Below, piece after piece: positions 17,883-27,691 of a DNA stretch of 52,972 nt (positions within the stretch are counted from its first letter, which is position 1; each line of letters starts with the position of its first letter). The notes under the pieces are model-generated. The model saw only the letters and a list, made by a program, of their open reading frames with translations, was not told the DNA's origin and did not search any database. A program made the position numbers and the translations under genes. Origin of the DNA: Hyphomicrobiales bacterium (lineage in GTDB: Bacteria > Pseudomonadota > Alphaproteobacteria > Rhizobiales > Rhizobiaceae); assembly GCA_026400435.1 (NCBI GenBank), contig JAPLOZ010000077.1:1-52972 (forward strand). Reading direction: 5' to 3'.

Positions 17883-18067
17883 TAGTTCCTCCATCGTTGG
17901 CAAACGCCGTTATCGAAGGACGATTGGTTGAGCCGAGTTTCGACGCCGCTTTGCAAAAATTCGGCTAACGAGCCGTCAAAAGAAGGCGACAGGCGGGTGT
18001 GGGTTTCATCGGCGTCCATTTCATCCTATCTGATGCGCCTTCAGGCATCGCAACACCGGATCGACGA

Positions 18068-18844
18068 ATGACCCCTGCCCCCGACCTCAAAACTCCCGAC
18101 CTGACCGGCCGCATTGCGCTCGTCACCGGCGCGTCGCGCGGCATCGGCTATTTTATCGCCAAACATCTGGCGGCGGCGGGAGCCCATGTCGTGGCGGTGG
18201 CGCGCACCGTCGGCGGGCTCGAGGAACTCGACGACGAGATCAAGGCCGAGCGCAAGCGCAGCGGCAAGGGCGAAGCGACGCTGGTTCCGCTCGACCTCAC
18301 CGACATGCCCGGCATCGACAGGCTCGGCGGCGCCATCCACGACCGCTGGAAGAAGCTCGACATCCTCGTCGCCAACGCCGGCGTGCTGGGCGTCATATCG
18401 CCGATCGGGCACGTCGAGGCAAAGACCTTCGAAAAGGTGATGAACGTCAATGTGACGGGCACCTGGCGCCTGATCCGTTCGGTCGATCCACTGCTGCGCT
18501 TTTCCGACGCCGGCCGGGCGGTGATCGTCACCTCGAGCCAGGCGCATGCCGGCCGAGCCTTCTGGGGCCCTTACGCCGCGTCGAAAGCAGCCGTCGAGGC
18601 GCTGGCGCGATCATGGGCCGAAGAGACACGCAACATGCCGCTCAGAATCAACTCCTTCGACCCCGGCAGGACGCGCACCGCCATGCGCGCGCAGGCCATG
18701 CCCGGCGAGAACCCCGAGACCGTTCCCCACCCTTCCGGCATAGCAGCGCGCATCATGCCGCTGGTGAGCCCGGGGCTGACCGAGACCGGGCTCATCTTTC
18801 AAGCCAAGACGAACAAGTTCCTGACCTACCGACTGCCGGAATAG
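18068..18844 (+). CDS. SDR family oxidoreductase
   Basis: A 258-residue Rossmann-fold short-chain dehydrogenase starting MTPAPDLKTPDLTGR. The cofactor loop TGASRGIGYF, NAGVLGVISP, catalytic Ser in VIVTSSQAHAG, and Tyr/Lys in YAASKAAVEA are all present. The C-terminus (LIFQAKTNKFLTYRLPE) resembles YciK-type SDRs rather than FabG. The substrate is unknown. It is divergent from the DoxX gene, with a shared 185-nt gap, and convergent with the HAD gene. Confidence 0.88.
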   Translation: MTPAPDLKTPDLTGRIALVTGASRGIGYFIAKHLAAAGAHVVAVARTVGGLEELDDEIKAERKRSGKGEATLVPLDLTDMPGIDRLGGAIHDRWKKLDILVANAGVLGVISPIGHVEAKTFEKVMNVNVTGTWRLIRSVDPLLRFSDAGRAVIVTSSQAHAGRAFWGPYAASKAAVEALARSWAEETRNMPLRINSFDPGRTRTAMRAQAMPGENPETVPHPSGIAARIMPLVSPGLTETGLIFQAKTNKFLTYRLPE

Positions 18845-18867
18845 GCGCACGCGGGCCGCGGCCACGC

Positions 18868-19575
18868 TCAGCCGCGGTCGATCTCCGCGACCAGACCGAC
18901 CACTTCGCCGAGATGCGCAACCGAGCGAAACCGCGGTTCGCCCGATGGCGTCTCGGCGTGTTCATAGGCCCATGTCAGGTCGTGGGGGACATAAACGCCC
19001 CAGCTCCCCGCCGCGATGGCCGGCAGAATGTCGGACTTCAGCGAATTGCCGACCATCATGGCGGCGCCAGGTCCCCCGCCGTGCCTGCCGAAGATGCGCT
19101 CGTAGGTGGAGATCTTCTTGTCGCTGACGATCTCGACGGCATCGAACAGGTCGCCAAGCCCGGATTCGGCGATCTTGCGCTCCTGATCGAAGAGATCGCC
19201 CTTCGTGATCAGCACAAGCCTGTAGCGGCCGGCGAGCGCCTCAAGGGTTTCCCGGGCGTGCGGCAGGATCTCCACGGGATGCGCCGCCATCTCCCTGCCG
19301 GCCGCCAGTATTTCCTGGATCAGGGACGCGGGCGCACGGCCCTCAGTCACCTCGATGGCGGTTTCGATCATGGAAAGCGTGAAGCTTTTTATGCCGAAGC
19401 CGTATGCCTTGATGTTGCGCATCATCACCGCAATCAGGCGATCCGGCAGGCCGTCCGGATCGGCGTATTCGGCGAGCAGATCGAGGAACCGCGCCTGCCT
19501 GATCTGGTAAAACTGCTCGTTCTGCCAGAGCGTGTCGTCCGCGTCGAAACCTATCGTGTCCAGCCGCGCCGACAT
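18868..19575 (-). CDS. HAD family hydrolase
   Basis: A 235-residue haloacid-dehalogenase-like phosphatase. Motif I is FDADDTLWQNE (nucleophile and acid Asp), motif II is LVLITKGD, motif III is the Lys in SDKKIS, and motif IV is GNSLKSDILPA. The all-helical cap between motifs I and II fits subclass I. It probably dephosphorylates a small metabolite; the substrate cannot be read. It is convergent with the SDR gene (23 nt apart). Confidence 0.9.
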   Translation of the reverse strand: MSARLDTIGFDADDTLWQNEQFYQIRQARFLDLLAEYADPDGLPDRLIAVMMRNIKAYGFGIKSFTLSMIETAIEVTEGRAPASLIQEILAAGREMAAHPVEILPHARETLEALAGRYRLVLITKGDLFDQERKIAESGLGDLFDAVEIVSDKKISTYERIFGRHGGGPGAAMMVGNSLKSDILPAIAAGSWGVYVPHDLTWAYEHAETPSGEPRFRSVAHLGEVVGLVAEIDRG

Positions 19576-19742
19576 GAGCAGACATTCTCCCTGGCGTCGT
19601 TCTGGCCGCGCAGCCTCTGCGCGCTATATGCGGCCGCAGCGGTGTATTTCCTGTCCGTCCCCAAGCGACACAATGTCGTGACTGGCGGTTGAACAGGCGC
19701 AACCGTAGCGTTTCACAAGATGGATTCAATGGAGGAAATATC

Positions 19743-20372
19743 ATGCGGACTGCACTCATCCTTTCGGCTGCGGCGCTGACGTTGGCGGTTGGCGTCGCAC
19801 GCGCGCAGGACACCTCGATGAGCTTCTTCATCACCAGCACCGGGCTCGGCAAGGGCGCGAACCTCGGCGGTCTCGACGGTGCAGACGCGCATTGCGCTTC
19901 GCTCGCCGAAGCCGCGGGTGTAACCGGCAAAACCTGGCGCGCGTATCTGTCGACCAGCGCCGTGGACGCCAAGGACCGCATCGGCGCCGGTCCCTGGTAC
20001 AACGCCAAGGGCGACAAGATCGCCGACGATGTTGCCTCGCTGCACAGCGACGCCAACAAGATCAGCAAGGAAACCGGCCTGACCGAGAAGGGCGAACAGG
20101 TGCCTGGCCGCGGCGACAAGCCCAACGAGCACGACATCCTGACCGGCACGATGGCGGACGGCACGAAAGCCGTCGACCAGACCTGCGGCGACTGGACGCT
20201 CGACGGCGCCGAGGGCGCCGCCATGCTGGGCCACCACGACCGCAAGGGGCCTGACACGCTCGCCACCGCTACGTCCTGGAATGCGGCGCATGCCTCGCGA
20301 GGCGGCTGCAGCCAAGACGCTCTCAAAGGGACCGGCGGCGCCGGATTTCTCTACTGCTTTGCCGCCAACTGA
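19743..20372 (+). CDS. Secreted endostatin/C-type-lectin-fold protein
   Basis: A 209-residue protein whose first ~22 residues (MRTALILSAAALTLAVGVARA) form a Sec signal peptide cut before QDTSMSFFITS. The mature part, starting with GGLDGADAHCASLAEAAG and WRAYLSTS, resembles bacterial lectin-fold domains related to endostatin. Conserved Cys residues (ADAHC, DQTCGDW, GGCSQ, LYC) could form two disulfides in the periplasm. Function is unknown; carbohydrate or surface binding is only a guess. The in-frame extension upstream of 19743 is not supported. Confidence 0.7.
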   Translation: MRTALILSAAALTLAVGVARAQDTSMSFFITSTGLGKGANLGGLDGADAHCASLAEAAGVTGKTWRAYLSTSAVDAKDRIGAGPWYNAKGDKIADDVASLHSDANKISKETGLTEKGEQVPGRGDKPNEHDILTGTMADGTKAVDQTCGDWTLDGAEGAAMLGHHDRKGPDTLATATSWNAAHASRGGCSQDALKGTGGAGFLYCFAAN

Positions 20373-20484
20373 CGACAAACGCCGCGCGACGCTGTAGAAT
20401 GTGAAAGCGCGACGCCCGCCGCGCTTGCGCCTCGACTCGGGCGCAAAAGATTCGTCTTCCGTCCACCCAGGCAAGGAAACGCCC

Positions 20485-20712
20485 ATGTCGCCCACAGTCA
20501 CTCTGGTCTGGTATCTCGTGGTTGCCGGCCCGCAGGGGGGAATGGTCGCGCTGCCAGGCTATTTCGACAGGCGCGAGGAATGCACCTCCGCAGTCAGCGA
20601 ATACCAGAAACAGCCGGCCCCGGCCGGCTGGTCCGCCAGTTGCCTGCCAAGCACATCGCCTTACGGCGACGAGAGCGACGAGACGACGACCGACGAACAG
20701 CCCGCGCAGTAG
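20485..20712 (+). CDS. Small hypothetical protein
   Basis: A 75-residue protein starting MSPTVTLVWYLVVAGPQGG, preceded by AAGGAAAC at good spacing. The N-terminus is mildly hydrophobic and could be a membrane-associated or export signal. Two Cys residues (EECTSA, ASCLP) flank the middle, and the C-terminus is acidic (DESDETTTDEQ). I do not recognise a family. It is convergent with the OsmC gene, 3 nt apart. Confidence 0.6.
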   Translation: MSPTVTLVWYLVVAGPQGGMVALPGYFDRREECTSAVSEYQKQPAPAGWSASCLPSTSPYGDESDETTTDEQPAQ

Positions 20713-20715
20713 TCC

Positions 20716-21243
20716 TCAAAGTGTTGCATTGGAACGCTCCGCCGCAACCTTGACCGTGAGTTCCGGCTTCGTGTTGAGCGTTTGAAACACGACGCAATAG
20801 CGCTCGGTGAGCTTGATCAATGAATCGATCCGGTCCTGCGGCTCGTCGGTCTGGATCGCGAACCGCAACCGGATTGCCGCGAAACCCACCGGAGCCTCCT
20901 TGGAAACGCCCAGCGTTCCGCGAAAATCGAGGTCGCCCTCGACGTCGACGTCTGCGCCGTCGAGCCTGAAATCCAGCGCGGTAGCAACCGCCTTCAGCGT
21001 CACGCCCGCGCAGGCAACCAGCGCTTCGAGAAGCATATCTCCCGAGCACAACTCCATACCGCTGCCGCCGGTCGCCGGATGAAGGCCTGCCTGGACGATC
21101 GCCCGGCCCGTCTCAACCTTGCAGGCAATGTTCTGGTCGTCGACCGAACCGCGGGCGCGAAGTGTAATCATCGCCGCGGCGACATCGTTGCGATAAGCTT
21201 CCTTCAACGGAGCCTGCATTGCCTTCAGCGTGACGGAATCCAT
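20716..21243 (-). CDS. OsmC family peroxiredoxin-like protein
   Basis: A 175-residue protein. The two redox cysteines typical of OsmC/Ohr proteins are in MELCSGDMLLEALVACAG and in TERYCVV. The pattern fits the OsmC-like (YhfA) branch more than Ohr. These enzymes reduce organic hydroperoxides or related electrophiles in the cytoplasm. The start at 21243 is supported by GGAGG 6 nt upstream; an ATG at 21255 is less well placed. Confidence 0.87.
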   Translation of the reverse strand: MDSVTLKAMQAPLKEAYRNDVAAAMITLRARGSVDDQNIACKVETGRAIVQAGLHPATGGSGMELCSGDMLLEALVACAGVTLKAVATALDFRLDGADVDVEGDLDFRGTLGVSKEAPVGFAAIRLRFAIQTDEPQDRIDSLIKLTERYCVVFQTLNTKPELTVKVAAERSNATL

Positions 21244-21421
21244 TCGAGCCTCCATGCTTTCAGCGCTATCCCATACTCCTTCTCAACACAGGGAAGAAGC
21301 CTCGAACGGTTTGCGGCGCTCGCAGACCGGTTTCCAGACCGCGATTGACCTTCGCGTCCGTTCCGCTACGATTCACGCTGGCAGCGGCCACTAGAGCCGC
21401 ACGGGGGCCGGGAGACGCGGC

Positions 21422-23653
21422 ATGATCCTGTCCGGAGCAATCCTGCTTGGCCTGTTCGCCCTCTGGCTGGCCTTTGCCGTCGTGCAGTCGTACCGGCTGG
21501 GCATCGGATTGCGGCAAGCATTTCTCTACGCGCCGCTGAAACTGGCCTACAGGATCGACGATTGCGGAATCAGGGCCGCAGCCAGGGTCGATGCGCCGGT
21601 CATCTATGCCGTCTGGCACCAGTCGAAGCTCGACCCGGCGCTGATGCTGTCGCTGCTGCCGGAGCAGACGCTGCACATCCTCGACGAGGGGGCGGCGACA
21701 TCGATCTGGCTCGAACCCTGGCGCGAACTCGCCCGCACCATCACCTTCAATGCGAAACATGTCTTCGTCAGCCGCCGGCTTGCCAGAGTTCTGCGCGGCA
21801 AGGGAAGGCTCGCGGTCTACCTGCCCGACACGATCGAGCCGGATACGAAGGCGTTCCGCCTGTTCCGCGCGATTTCGCGCATCGCGATCCAGGCCGACGC
21901 ACGGATCGTGCCCGTCTTCGTATCCGGCGGACGGTTCCTGCCCTCCTCGCTGACGCCGGCTGACAAAGCGCCGCGCCGCTGGTTCCAGAAGCTCGGGATC
22001 GTGGCGCTAGCGCCGATGACGATCGCCGAGCTTGTCGAACGCGCCGGCGGGTCGTCGGTGACGACCAACTCGAACGCGCTGTTCGACCGGCTGGCGGAGG
22101 CGCGGCTGGCGGGCGCGGGCCTCGACCGCGGCTTGTTTGCCGCGGTGCGCGACGCCGCCCTGCGGTTCGGGCCGTCGAAGCCAATCATCGAGGACATCGT
22201 GGCCGGCGCGCTGAGCTACCGCAGGATGCTGATCGGCGCGCGCGTGCTCGGCCGCCGCTTTGCCGCCATCACGGAACCTGGCGAGGCGGTCGGCGTGGTG
22301 CTGCCCAACACCAATGGCGTCGTGCTGACGCTGCTCGGCCTGGCCTCGGGCGAGCGGGTGGCGGCGATGATGAACTACACCGCCGGCCCGGCCAATGTCG
22401 CGGCGGCGGTGAATGCCGCGGCGATCCGCACGGTGGTGTCGTCGCGCGCCTTCGTCGAGAAGGCTGGGATCGGCGACGAGATCGAGGCGATCGAGAAGGC
22501 CGGCGCGAAGATGCTCTGGCTGGAGGATGTCCGCGCCAGCGTCAGCACCCAGGAAAAGCTCTCGGCCGCCCTGCTGTGGCGCTGGCCGCTGTCCCGGCAG
22601 GACGCCGACAAGCCCGCCATGATCCTGTTCACCTCGGGCTCGGAAGGCACGCCCAAGGCTGTCGTGCTGTCGAGCCGCAACCTCATCGCCAACGCCATGC
22701 AGGCGGAGGCGCGCATCTCGTTCTCGCCCGCCGACCGGCTGCTCAACGTGCTGCCGGTATTTCATTCTTTCGGGCTGACCGGCGGCACCATCCTGCCGCT
22801 CCTCAACGGCGTGCCGCTGTTCCTCTACCCCTCGCCGCTGCACTACAAGATCATCCCCGAGATCGCCCGCAAGGTGCGCCCGACCGTCATGTTCGGCACC
22901 GATACGTTTCTCTCCGCCTATGCGCGCACGGCCAAGGAGGGCGACTTCTCCAGCCTGCGTTTCGTCGTGGCGGGCGCGGAAGCCGTCAAGCCCGAGACCC
23001 GCCGGATCTGGCGCGAGCGTTTCGGCGCCGAGATCGTCGAGGGCTTTGGGCTGACAGAGGCGTCTCCCGTCGTGGCCGTCAACACCGCCACGCACGGCCG
23101 CGACGGCAGCGTCGGCAGGCTGCTGCCCGGCCTCCGCATGCGCCTCGACCCGGTCGAAGGCATAACCGAGGGAGGCCGCCTGTGGCTGTCGGGCCCTAAC
23201 CTGATGCGCGGCTACATGACCGCCGAGCGCCCCGGCGTGTTGCAGCCGCTGGACGAGGAGTGGCTGGACACCGGCGACATCGTCTCGGTCGACCGCGAGG
23301 GCTTCCTCACCATACGCGGGCGCATCAAGCGTTTCGCAAAGGTGGCCGGCGAGATGATTTCGCTGGGCGCGGTCGAGATGATGGTGAAATCGCTCTGGCC
23401 GGAGGACAGCCACGCCGCCGTGTCCGTGCCGGACAAGAAGCGTGGCGAGCGCATCGTGCTTATCACCACCGCCGACGATGTCGATGCCGAGGCGCTGCGC
23501 CGCTGCGGCAAGCAGGCGGGCGCCGCCGAGATCATGGTGCCGGCCGACGTTGTAAGGGTAAAGGAGATCCCGATGCTCGGCTCCGGCAAGACCGACTATG
23601 TGACGGCGCGCCGGCTTGCCATGCAGAGCCTCGGGCTCGAACTGGCGGCCTAG
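21422..23653 (+). CDS. aas: Aas-like fused acyltransferase / acyl-ACP synthetase
   Basis: A 743-residue two-domain protein, close to the 719 residues of E. coli Aas. The N-terminus has a membrane segment, then a PlsC-like acyltransferase domain with the HX4D motif HQSKLDP near residue 65. From about residue 250 there is an AMP-forming ligase domain with the P-loop FTSGSEGTPKAVVLS, the GFGLTEASPV motif and the C-terminal hinge RIKRFAKVAGEMIS. Such fusions activate fatty acids on ACP and re-acylate lysophospholipids. The next two genes, on the other strand, make PS and PE, a fitting lipid neighbourhood. The stop shares the palindrome CTAG with the pssA stop. Confidence 0.85.
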   Translation: MILSGAILLGLFALWLAFAVVQSYRLGIGLRQAFLYAPLKLAYRIDDCGIRAAARVDAPVIYAVWHQSKLDPALMLSLLPEQTLHILDEGAATSIWLEPWRELARTITFNAKHVFVSRRLARVLRGKGRLAVYLPDTIEPDTKAFRLFRAISRIAIQADARIVPVFVSGGRFLPSSLTPADKAPRRWFQKLGIVALAPMTIAELVERAGGSSVTTNSNALFDRLAEARLAGAGLDRGLFAAVRDAALRFGPSKPIIEDIVAGALSYRRMLIGARVLGRRFAAITEPGEAVGVVLPNTNGVVLTLLGLASGERVAAMMNYTAGPANVAAAVNAAAIRTVVSSRAFVEKAGIGDEIEAIEKAGAKMLWLEDVRASVSTQEKLSAALLWRWPLSRQDADKPAMILFTSGSEGTPKAVVLSSRNLIANAMQAEARISFSPADRLLNVLPVFHSFGLTGGTILPLLNGVPLFLYPSPLHYKIIPEIARKVRPTVMFGTDTFLSAYARTAKEGDFSSLRFVVAGAEAVKPETRRIWRERFGAEIVEGFGLTEASPVVAVNTATHGRDGSVGRLLPGLRMRLDPVEGITEGGRLWLSGPNLMRGYMTAERPGVLQPLDEEWLDTGDIVSVDREGFLTIRGRIKRFAKVAGEMISLGAVEMMVKSLWPEDSHAAVSVPDKKRGERIVLITTADDVDAEALRRCGKQAGAAEIMVPADVVRVKEIPMLGSGKTDYVTARRLAMQSLGLELAA

Positions 23654-24483
23654 GCGGGAGAGCCGGTGCCGGCGTCATCCGCAGCCTTGGCCGGCGCCAA
23701 CCTGGCCTCCTCGATGGCCGCGCGTTTGACGTAGGCGCGGACCGACAGGGGCAGGAAGATCAGGTAGGCGACGACGCCGGCCGACAGGGTCTGCCACGGA
23801 TAGTTGAAGAACAACAGCACGACCATCGCGACCGCGAGAATGAGCGGCAGCACCCAATCGCGCGGCACCCGGAGCTTTTTTCCCGAATAGACAGGCAGCC
23901 GGCTGACCAGCAGGAAGGCCGAAAGAACAGTGAAGCCGGTAGCCACGAAAGCGGTGATGCGATCGGGTCCGTACACGCCTACGAAGGCAAGATAGACAGG
24001 CAACAGCACCAGCACGGCTCCGGCAGGAGCGGGTACGCCGACGAAATATTCGGCCTGCCAGGCCGGGCGCTCCAGATCCTCGTCGAGCACATTGAAGCGC
24101 GCGAGCCTCAGCCCGCAGGCAATGACAAAGAGCAGCGCGGCGATCCAGCCGAAAGCGCCCGCCCTGTCGAGCAGGAAGGCATAGAGCACCAAGGCCGGCG
24201 CGACGCCGAAATTGACGATGTCGGCCAGCGAATCCATTTGCGCGCCGAATTTGGAGGTAGCCTTCATCAGCCGCGCAAGTCGGCCGTCAATTCCGTCGAG
24301 GAACGCCGCAAACAGCACCATTGCGACCGCGATCTCGAAACGCGACTCGAAGGCGAAGCGGATGCCCGAGAGGCCTGCACAGATCGCCAGCACCGTGACC
24401 AGATTGGGCAACACCATGCGCAGCGGAATTTCCCGGATGCGCGGTCCGCCACGGTCATGGTGCGGGAAGGGTTTGAAGCCCAT
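23650..24483 (-). CDS. pssA: CDP-diacylglycerol-serine O-phosphatidyltransferase
   Basis: PssA joins CDP-diacylglycerol and serine to make phosphatidylserine at the inner membrane. The 277-residue protein has the exact CDP-alcohol phosphotransferase signature: DGIDGRLAR, then a Gly (KFG), then AQMDSLAD with the two catalytic Asp. There are about seven or eight hydrophobic segments. The start ATG overlaps the psd stop (TGATG), so it is translationally coupled to psd, which uses its product. This is the small, membrane-type Pss usual in alphaproteobacteria. Confidence 0.95.
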   Translation of the reverse strand: MGFKPFPHHDRGGPRIREIPLRMVLPNLVTVLAICAGLSGIRFAFESRFEIAVAMVLFAAFLDGIDGRLARLMKATSKFGAQMDSLADIVNFGVAPALVLYAFLLDRAGAFGWIAALLFVIACGLRLARFNVLDEDLERPAWQAEYFVGVPAPAGAVLVLLPVYLAFVGVYGPDRITAFVATGFTVLSAFLLVSRLPVYSGKKLRVPRDWVLPLILAVAMVVLLFFNYPWQTLSAGVVAYLIFLPLSVRAYVKRAAIEEARLAPAKAADDAGTGSPA

Positions 24484-25181
24484 CAGTCGATGCGCACGAG
24501 AGGCGTGGCGGCGTCTCCGCCGAAGTCGGCGATCACCGTTTCACCGGCGACCGAAGTCTGGCCGATGGCGACCCTCGGCGTGGCGCCCTTGGGCAGGAAG
24601 ACGTCGACCCGCGAGCCGAAGCGGATGAGTCCGAAGCGCTCACCGACGGCGATGTTGCCCCCGGCCTCCGCCCAGCAGACGATGCGCCGCGCGACGAGGC
24701 CAGCGACCTGCACGGCCGCGACCGTGCCGTTCGGGCTGTCGATGACCACGCCGTTGCGTTCATTCTCCTGGCTTGCCTTGTCGAGCTCGGCGTTGAGAAA
24801 TTTTCCGGGCCGGTACTCGATCCGGGAAATCCTGCCGCGCACCGGAGCACGGTTCACGTGACAGGAGAACACGTTCATGAATACCGAGATGCGCGTCATC
24901 TCGCCGGCGCCGAGGCCAAGTTCGCGAGGCGGCACGGCGGGGCCAACCGCCGACACGACGCCGTCGGCCGGGCTGATGACCAGCCGGTCGTCGACCGGCG
25001 TCACCCGCACCGGGTCGCGGAAGAAATAGGCGCACCATGCCGTCAGGATCAGGCCGATCCAGAAAAGGCTGGTCGAGAACAGTCCGAGCAGCAGCGTCAC
25101 CACCGCGAATCCGCCAATGAACGGGTATCCCTCCTTGTGGATGGGAACGAATGCGTTCTTGACGGTGTCCAACAGGCTCAT
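24483..25181 (-). CDS. psd: Phosphatidylserine decarboxylase
   Basis: Psd converts phosphatidylserine to phosphatidylethanolamine. The start [18 protein letters not shown] gives 232 residues, the length of the short rhizobial Psd. Two N-terminal hydrophobic segments anchor it. The self-cleavage site that makes the pyruvoyl group is the Gly-Ser of RFGSRVDVF near the C-terminus. [11 protein letters not shown] and [11 protein letters not shown] are further family motifs. The frame extends upstream to 25313 without family similarity. It forms an operon with pssA. Confidence 0.94.
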   Translation of the reverse strand: MSLLDTVKNAFVPIHKEGYPFIGGFAVVTLLLGLFSTSLFWIGLILTAWCAYFFRDPVRVTPVDDRLVISPADGVVSAVGPAVPPRELGLGAGEMTRISVFMNVFSCHVNRAPVRGRISRIEYRPGKFLNAELDKASQENERNGVVIDSPNGTVAAVQVAGLVARRIVCWAEAGGNIAVGERFGLIRFGSRVDVFLPKGATPRVAIGQTSVAGETVIADFGGDAATPLVRID

Positions 25182-25339
25182 TCGGGGGGTACTTCGCGGC
25201 CGGCCGCGCTCCGTTTCGGGTTGGCGCCTGATTACCGGAAACAGCCACTCCCCGCAACGCGGCAATACTCCCGCAGCGGAAGCGCCGGCGGCGCCAGGTA
25301 CCCGACCTCGCACAATCTTGAGGTCATGCGCAGTTCCAC

Positions 25340-27235
25340 CTAGTGGCCAGCAGCGACTTCCGGCGTACGGCGGCGCACGATGACGCCTTCCTCATCCGCC
25401 GCGCGGGCGATGCGCAGACGCTCCTCCGCCTCAGTCGCCTCGCGCTGGCGATCCCACATGGAAGCATAGAGGCCGCGTTGGGCCAGAAGATTGGCGTGCC
25501 GGCCACGCTCGACGATGCTGCCGTCCTTGAGCACGATGATCTCGTCGGCCGACACGATGGTCGAGAGCCGATGCGCGATCACAATGGTCGTGCGACCCTT
25601 GCTCACGAGGTCGAGGGCTGCCTGGATTTCCTGCTCGGTGTGCGAATCCAGCGCCGATGTCGCCTCGTCGAGGATCAGCAACGGCGGCGCCTTGAGGATG
25701 GTGCGGGCGATCGCCACGCGCTGCTTTTCGCCGCCCGACAGCTTGAGCCCGCGTTCGCCAACCATGGTGTTGTAGCCGTCTGGCAGGCTGTCGATGAAGG
25801 CGCCGATCTGCGCCAGGCCGGCTGCCCTCGTCACGTCCGCCTCCGCCGCACTCGCGCGCCCGTAGCGGATGTTGTAGGCGATGCTGTCGTTGAACAGCAC
25901 AGTGTCCTGCGGCACCATGCCGATTGCGGCGCGCAGGCTTTCCTGGGTCACCGCGTCGATGTCCTGCCCGTCGATCAGGATCTGCCCGGACTGGACATCG
26001 TAGAAGCGGAACAGCAGGCGCGAGATGGTCGACTTGCCGGCGCCCGACGGGCCGACGATGGCGACCGTCTTACCGGCCGGCACGTCGAACGACACGCCCT
26101 TGAGTATCTGCCGCTCTGGATCGTAGGCGAAATGCACGTCGCGGAACTCGACATGGCCTTCGGTCACCGCGAGCGGCCGGGCGTCGGGGCGGTCGACAAC
26201 CTCGCGGCTGACGTCGAGCAGGTCGAACATCTTCTCGAGGTCAGTGAGGCCCTGGCGAATCTCGCGGTAGATCATGCCGATGAAATTGAGCGGCTGGGCG
26301 AGCTGCATGAGCATGGCGTTGACGAAGACGAAATCGCCGACCGTCTGGGTCCCGGCCATCACCTCGCGCGCCGACAGCAGCATGATGGTCGTCATGCCGG
26401 CGCCGAAGATCACGCCCTGGCCGAAATTCAGCCAGCCGATCGACACCCAGGTCAGGGTGGCCGCCTTCTCATAGCGCGCCATCGAGCGGTCGAAGCGCTC
26501 CGCCTCCATCTTCTCGTTGTTGAAATACTTCACCGTCTCGTAGTTGAGCAGCGAGTCGATCGCCTTGGTGTTGGCCTCGGTGTCGCTGTCGTTCATCTCG
26601 CGGCGGATGGTGATGCGCCAGTCGCTTATCTTCACCGTGAACCAGACGTAGAGACACACCGTGACCGCGATGACCGCGACATAGGTCCAGCCGTAAGCAA
26701 ACGCGAAGATGCCCGCTGTCAGCGCGAATTCGAGAATCGTCGGGGCCATGGCGAGCATGGTGAAGCGCACGATGGTCTCGATGCCCTTTGTGCCGCGTTC
26801 GATGACGCGCGACAGGCCGCCGGTGCGCCGCTCCAGATGAAAGCGCAGCGACAGCTGGTGCATGTGCACGAAGGTGCGGTAGGCGAGTTGCCTGACGGCG
26901 TGCTGGCCGACGCGGGCAAACAGGGCGTCGCGCAACTGGTTGAAGCCGAGTTGGACGAGCCGCAGCACATTGTAGGCGATGACCAGCATCACCGGCGCCA
27001 GCAGGAAATCGGGCAGCGGCGGTTTTGCCGCAGCGTCGCCGACCAGTGCGTCGGTCGCCCATTTGAAGAAGTAGGGCACCATCACGAGTACGGCCTTGGC
27101 GACGAACAGCAGCAGCGTCGCCCAGACAAGCCGCAGCTTGAGGTCGCGCCTGTCGGCCGGCCACATGTAGGGCCAGAGCGCTTTCAGGGCGCTGAAGGTC
27201 GAACCGGAATCACCGGATACGGATTGGGTAGCCAA
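25340..27235 (-). CDS. atm1: Atm1-type ABC exporter (half-transporter, fused TMD-NBD)
   Basis: A 631-residue half transporter that works as a homodimer. Six membrane helices (residues ~35-330) precede an ATPase domain with Walker [10 protein letters not shown], the signature [15 protein letters not shown] and Walker [13 protein letters not shown]. The N-terminus (LWPYMWP) and the [10 protein letters not shown] segment in the coupling region are typical of the Atm1/ABCB7/HMT1 group. That group exports glutathione conjugates, including metal-glutathione complexes. It lies 21 nt after a Cys-rich ArsR regulator on the same strand, supporting a heavy-metal role here. Confidence 0.92.
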   Translation of the reverse strand: MATQSVSGDSGSTFSALKALWPYMWPADRRDLKLRLVWATLLLFVAKAVLVMVPYFFKWATDALVGDAAAKPPLPDFLLAPVMLVIAYNVLRLVQLGFNQLRDALFARVGQHAVRQLAYRTFVHMHQLSLRFHLERRTGGLSRVIERGTKGIETIVRFTMLAMAPTILEFALTAGIFAFAYGWTYVAVIAVTVCLYVWFTVKISDWRITIRREMNDSDTEANTKAIDSLLNYETVKYFNNEKMEAERFDRSMARYEKAATLTWVSIGWLNFGQGVIFGAGMTTIMLLSAREVMAGTQTVGDFVFVNAMLMQLAQPLNFIGMIYREIRQGLTDLEKMFDLLDVSREVVDRPDARPLAVTEGHVEFRDVHFAYDPERQILKGVSFDVPAGKTVAIVGPSGAGKSTISRLLFRFYDVQSGQILIDGQDIDAVTQESLRAAIGMVPQDTVLFNDSIAYNIRYGRASAAEADVTRAAGLAQIGAFIDSLPDGYNTMVGERGLKLSGGEKQRVAIARTILKAPPLLILDEATSALDSHTEQEIQAALDLVSKGRTTIVIAHRLSTIVSADEIIVLKDGSIVERGRHANLLAQRGLYASMWDRQREATEAEERLRIARAADEEGVIVRRRTPEVAAGH

Positions 27236-27256
27236 AGGGGCGTGCCTCTATGGTGG

Positions 27257-27583
27257 TCAGCGGCTGGAGCAGCAGGTGCTTACAAGGGTAGCGACGGATT
27301 CCGAAAGGCCAGAGAGCGCCTCGCGGTTGATCCTGTATCGCGAACGGCGGCGATCGGGTTCGAAGCTGACCAGCCCGGCCTCGACCAGAACCTTGAGGTG
27401 CTGCGAGACGGTGGACTGGGCCAGATCGAACTTCTGGACCACGTCGCCGCAGCAGCAGGCGTCCAGGCGCGCAAGATGCTTCAGGATATCGATGCGGGCC
27501 GGATGCGACAATGCCGCAAAACGCTGCGCCAGAAGGCGGGAAGCATCAAAGGGACGCGCGAGGTTCGGTGCAGTCAAATTCAT
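27257..27583 (-). CDS. ArsR/SmtB-family metal-sensing repressor
   Basis: A 108-residue winged-helix protein: FAALSHPARIDILKHLA, recognition helix AQSTVSQHLKVLVEAGLV, then the beta wing with RRRSRYRINREAL. It has three consecutive cysteines (Cys43-45) just before the recognition helix and a vicinal pair (Cys104-105) at the C-terminus, giving a thiol site able to bind As(III), Cd, Hg or similar. It is the first gene of an operon with the Atm1 exporter. Its ATG lies at the edge of a 25-bp palindrome, so self-repression is likely. No ribosome-binding site is free of that palindrome, so a leaderless mRNA is possible. Confidence 0.92.
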   Translation of the reverse strand: MNLTAPNLARPFDASRLLAQRFAALSHPARIDILKHLARLDACCCGDVVQKFDLAQSTVSQHLKVLVEAGLVSFEPDRRRSRYRINREALSGLSESVATLVSTCCSSR

Positions 27584-27605
27584 CGTTCATCGGCGATAAA
27601 CGATG
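27581..27605. promoter_or_regulatory. 25-bp palindromic operator over the arsR start codon
   Basis: On the plus strand the sequence is CATCGTTCATCG, a central G, then CGATAAACGATG. Each 12-base arm matches the other at 11 positions. The first three bases are the complement of the arsR ATG. The length and symmetry fit an ArsR dimer site, and the position would block both transcription and translation start. Confidence 0.7.
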
Positions 27606-27691
27606 CTTTGTCCGGGTGCAAGGGCACGGCGCAAATCCCGGCGCGATTCGCGCCCCATTGCCGGCGGCAGAACAAGGGCGGGAGCGAACCG

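Noticed and set aside
23260..24861. 533-codon plus-strand frame over pssA and psd
   Set aside because: Runs through three real genes in the wrong frame; composition is Arg/Gly/His-rich.
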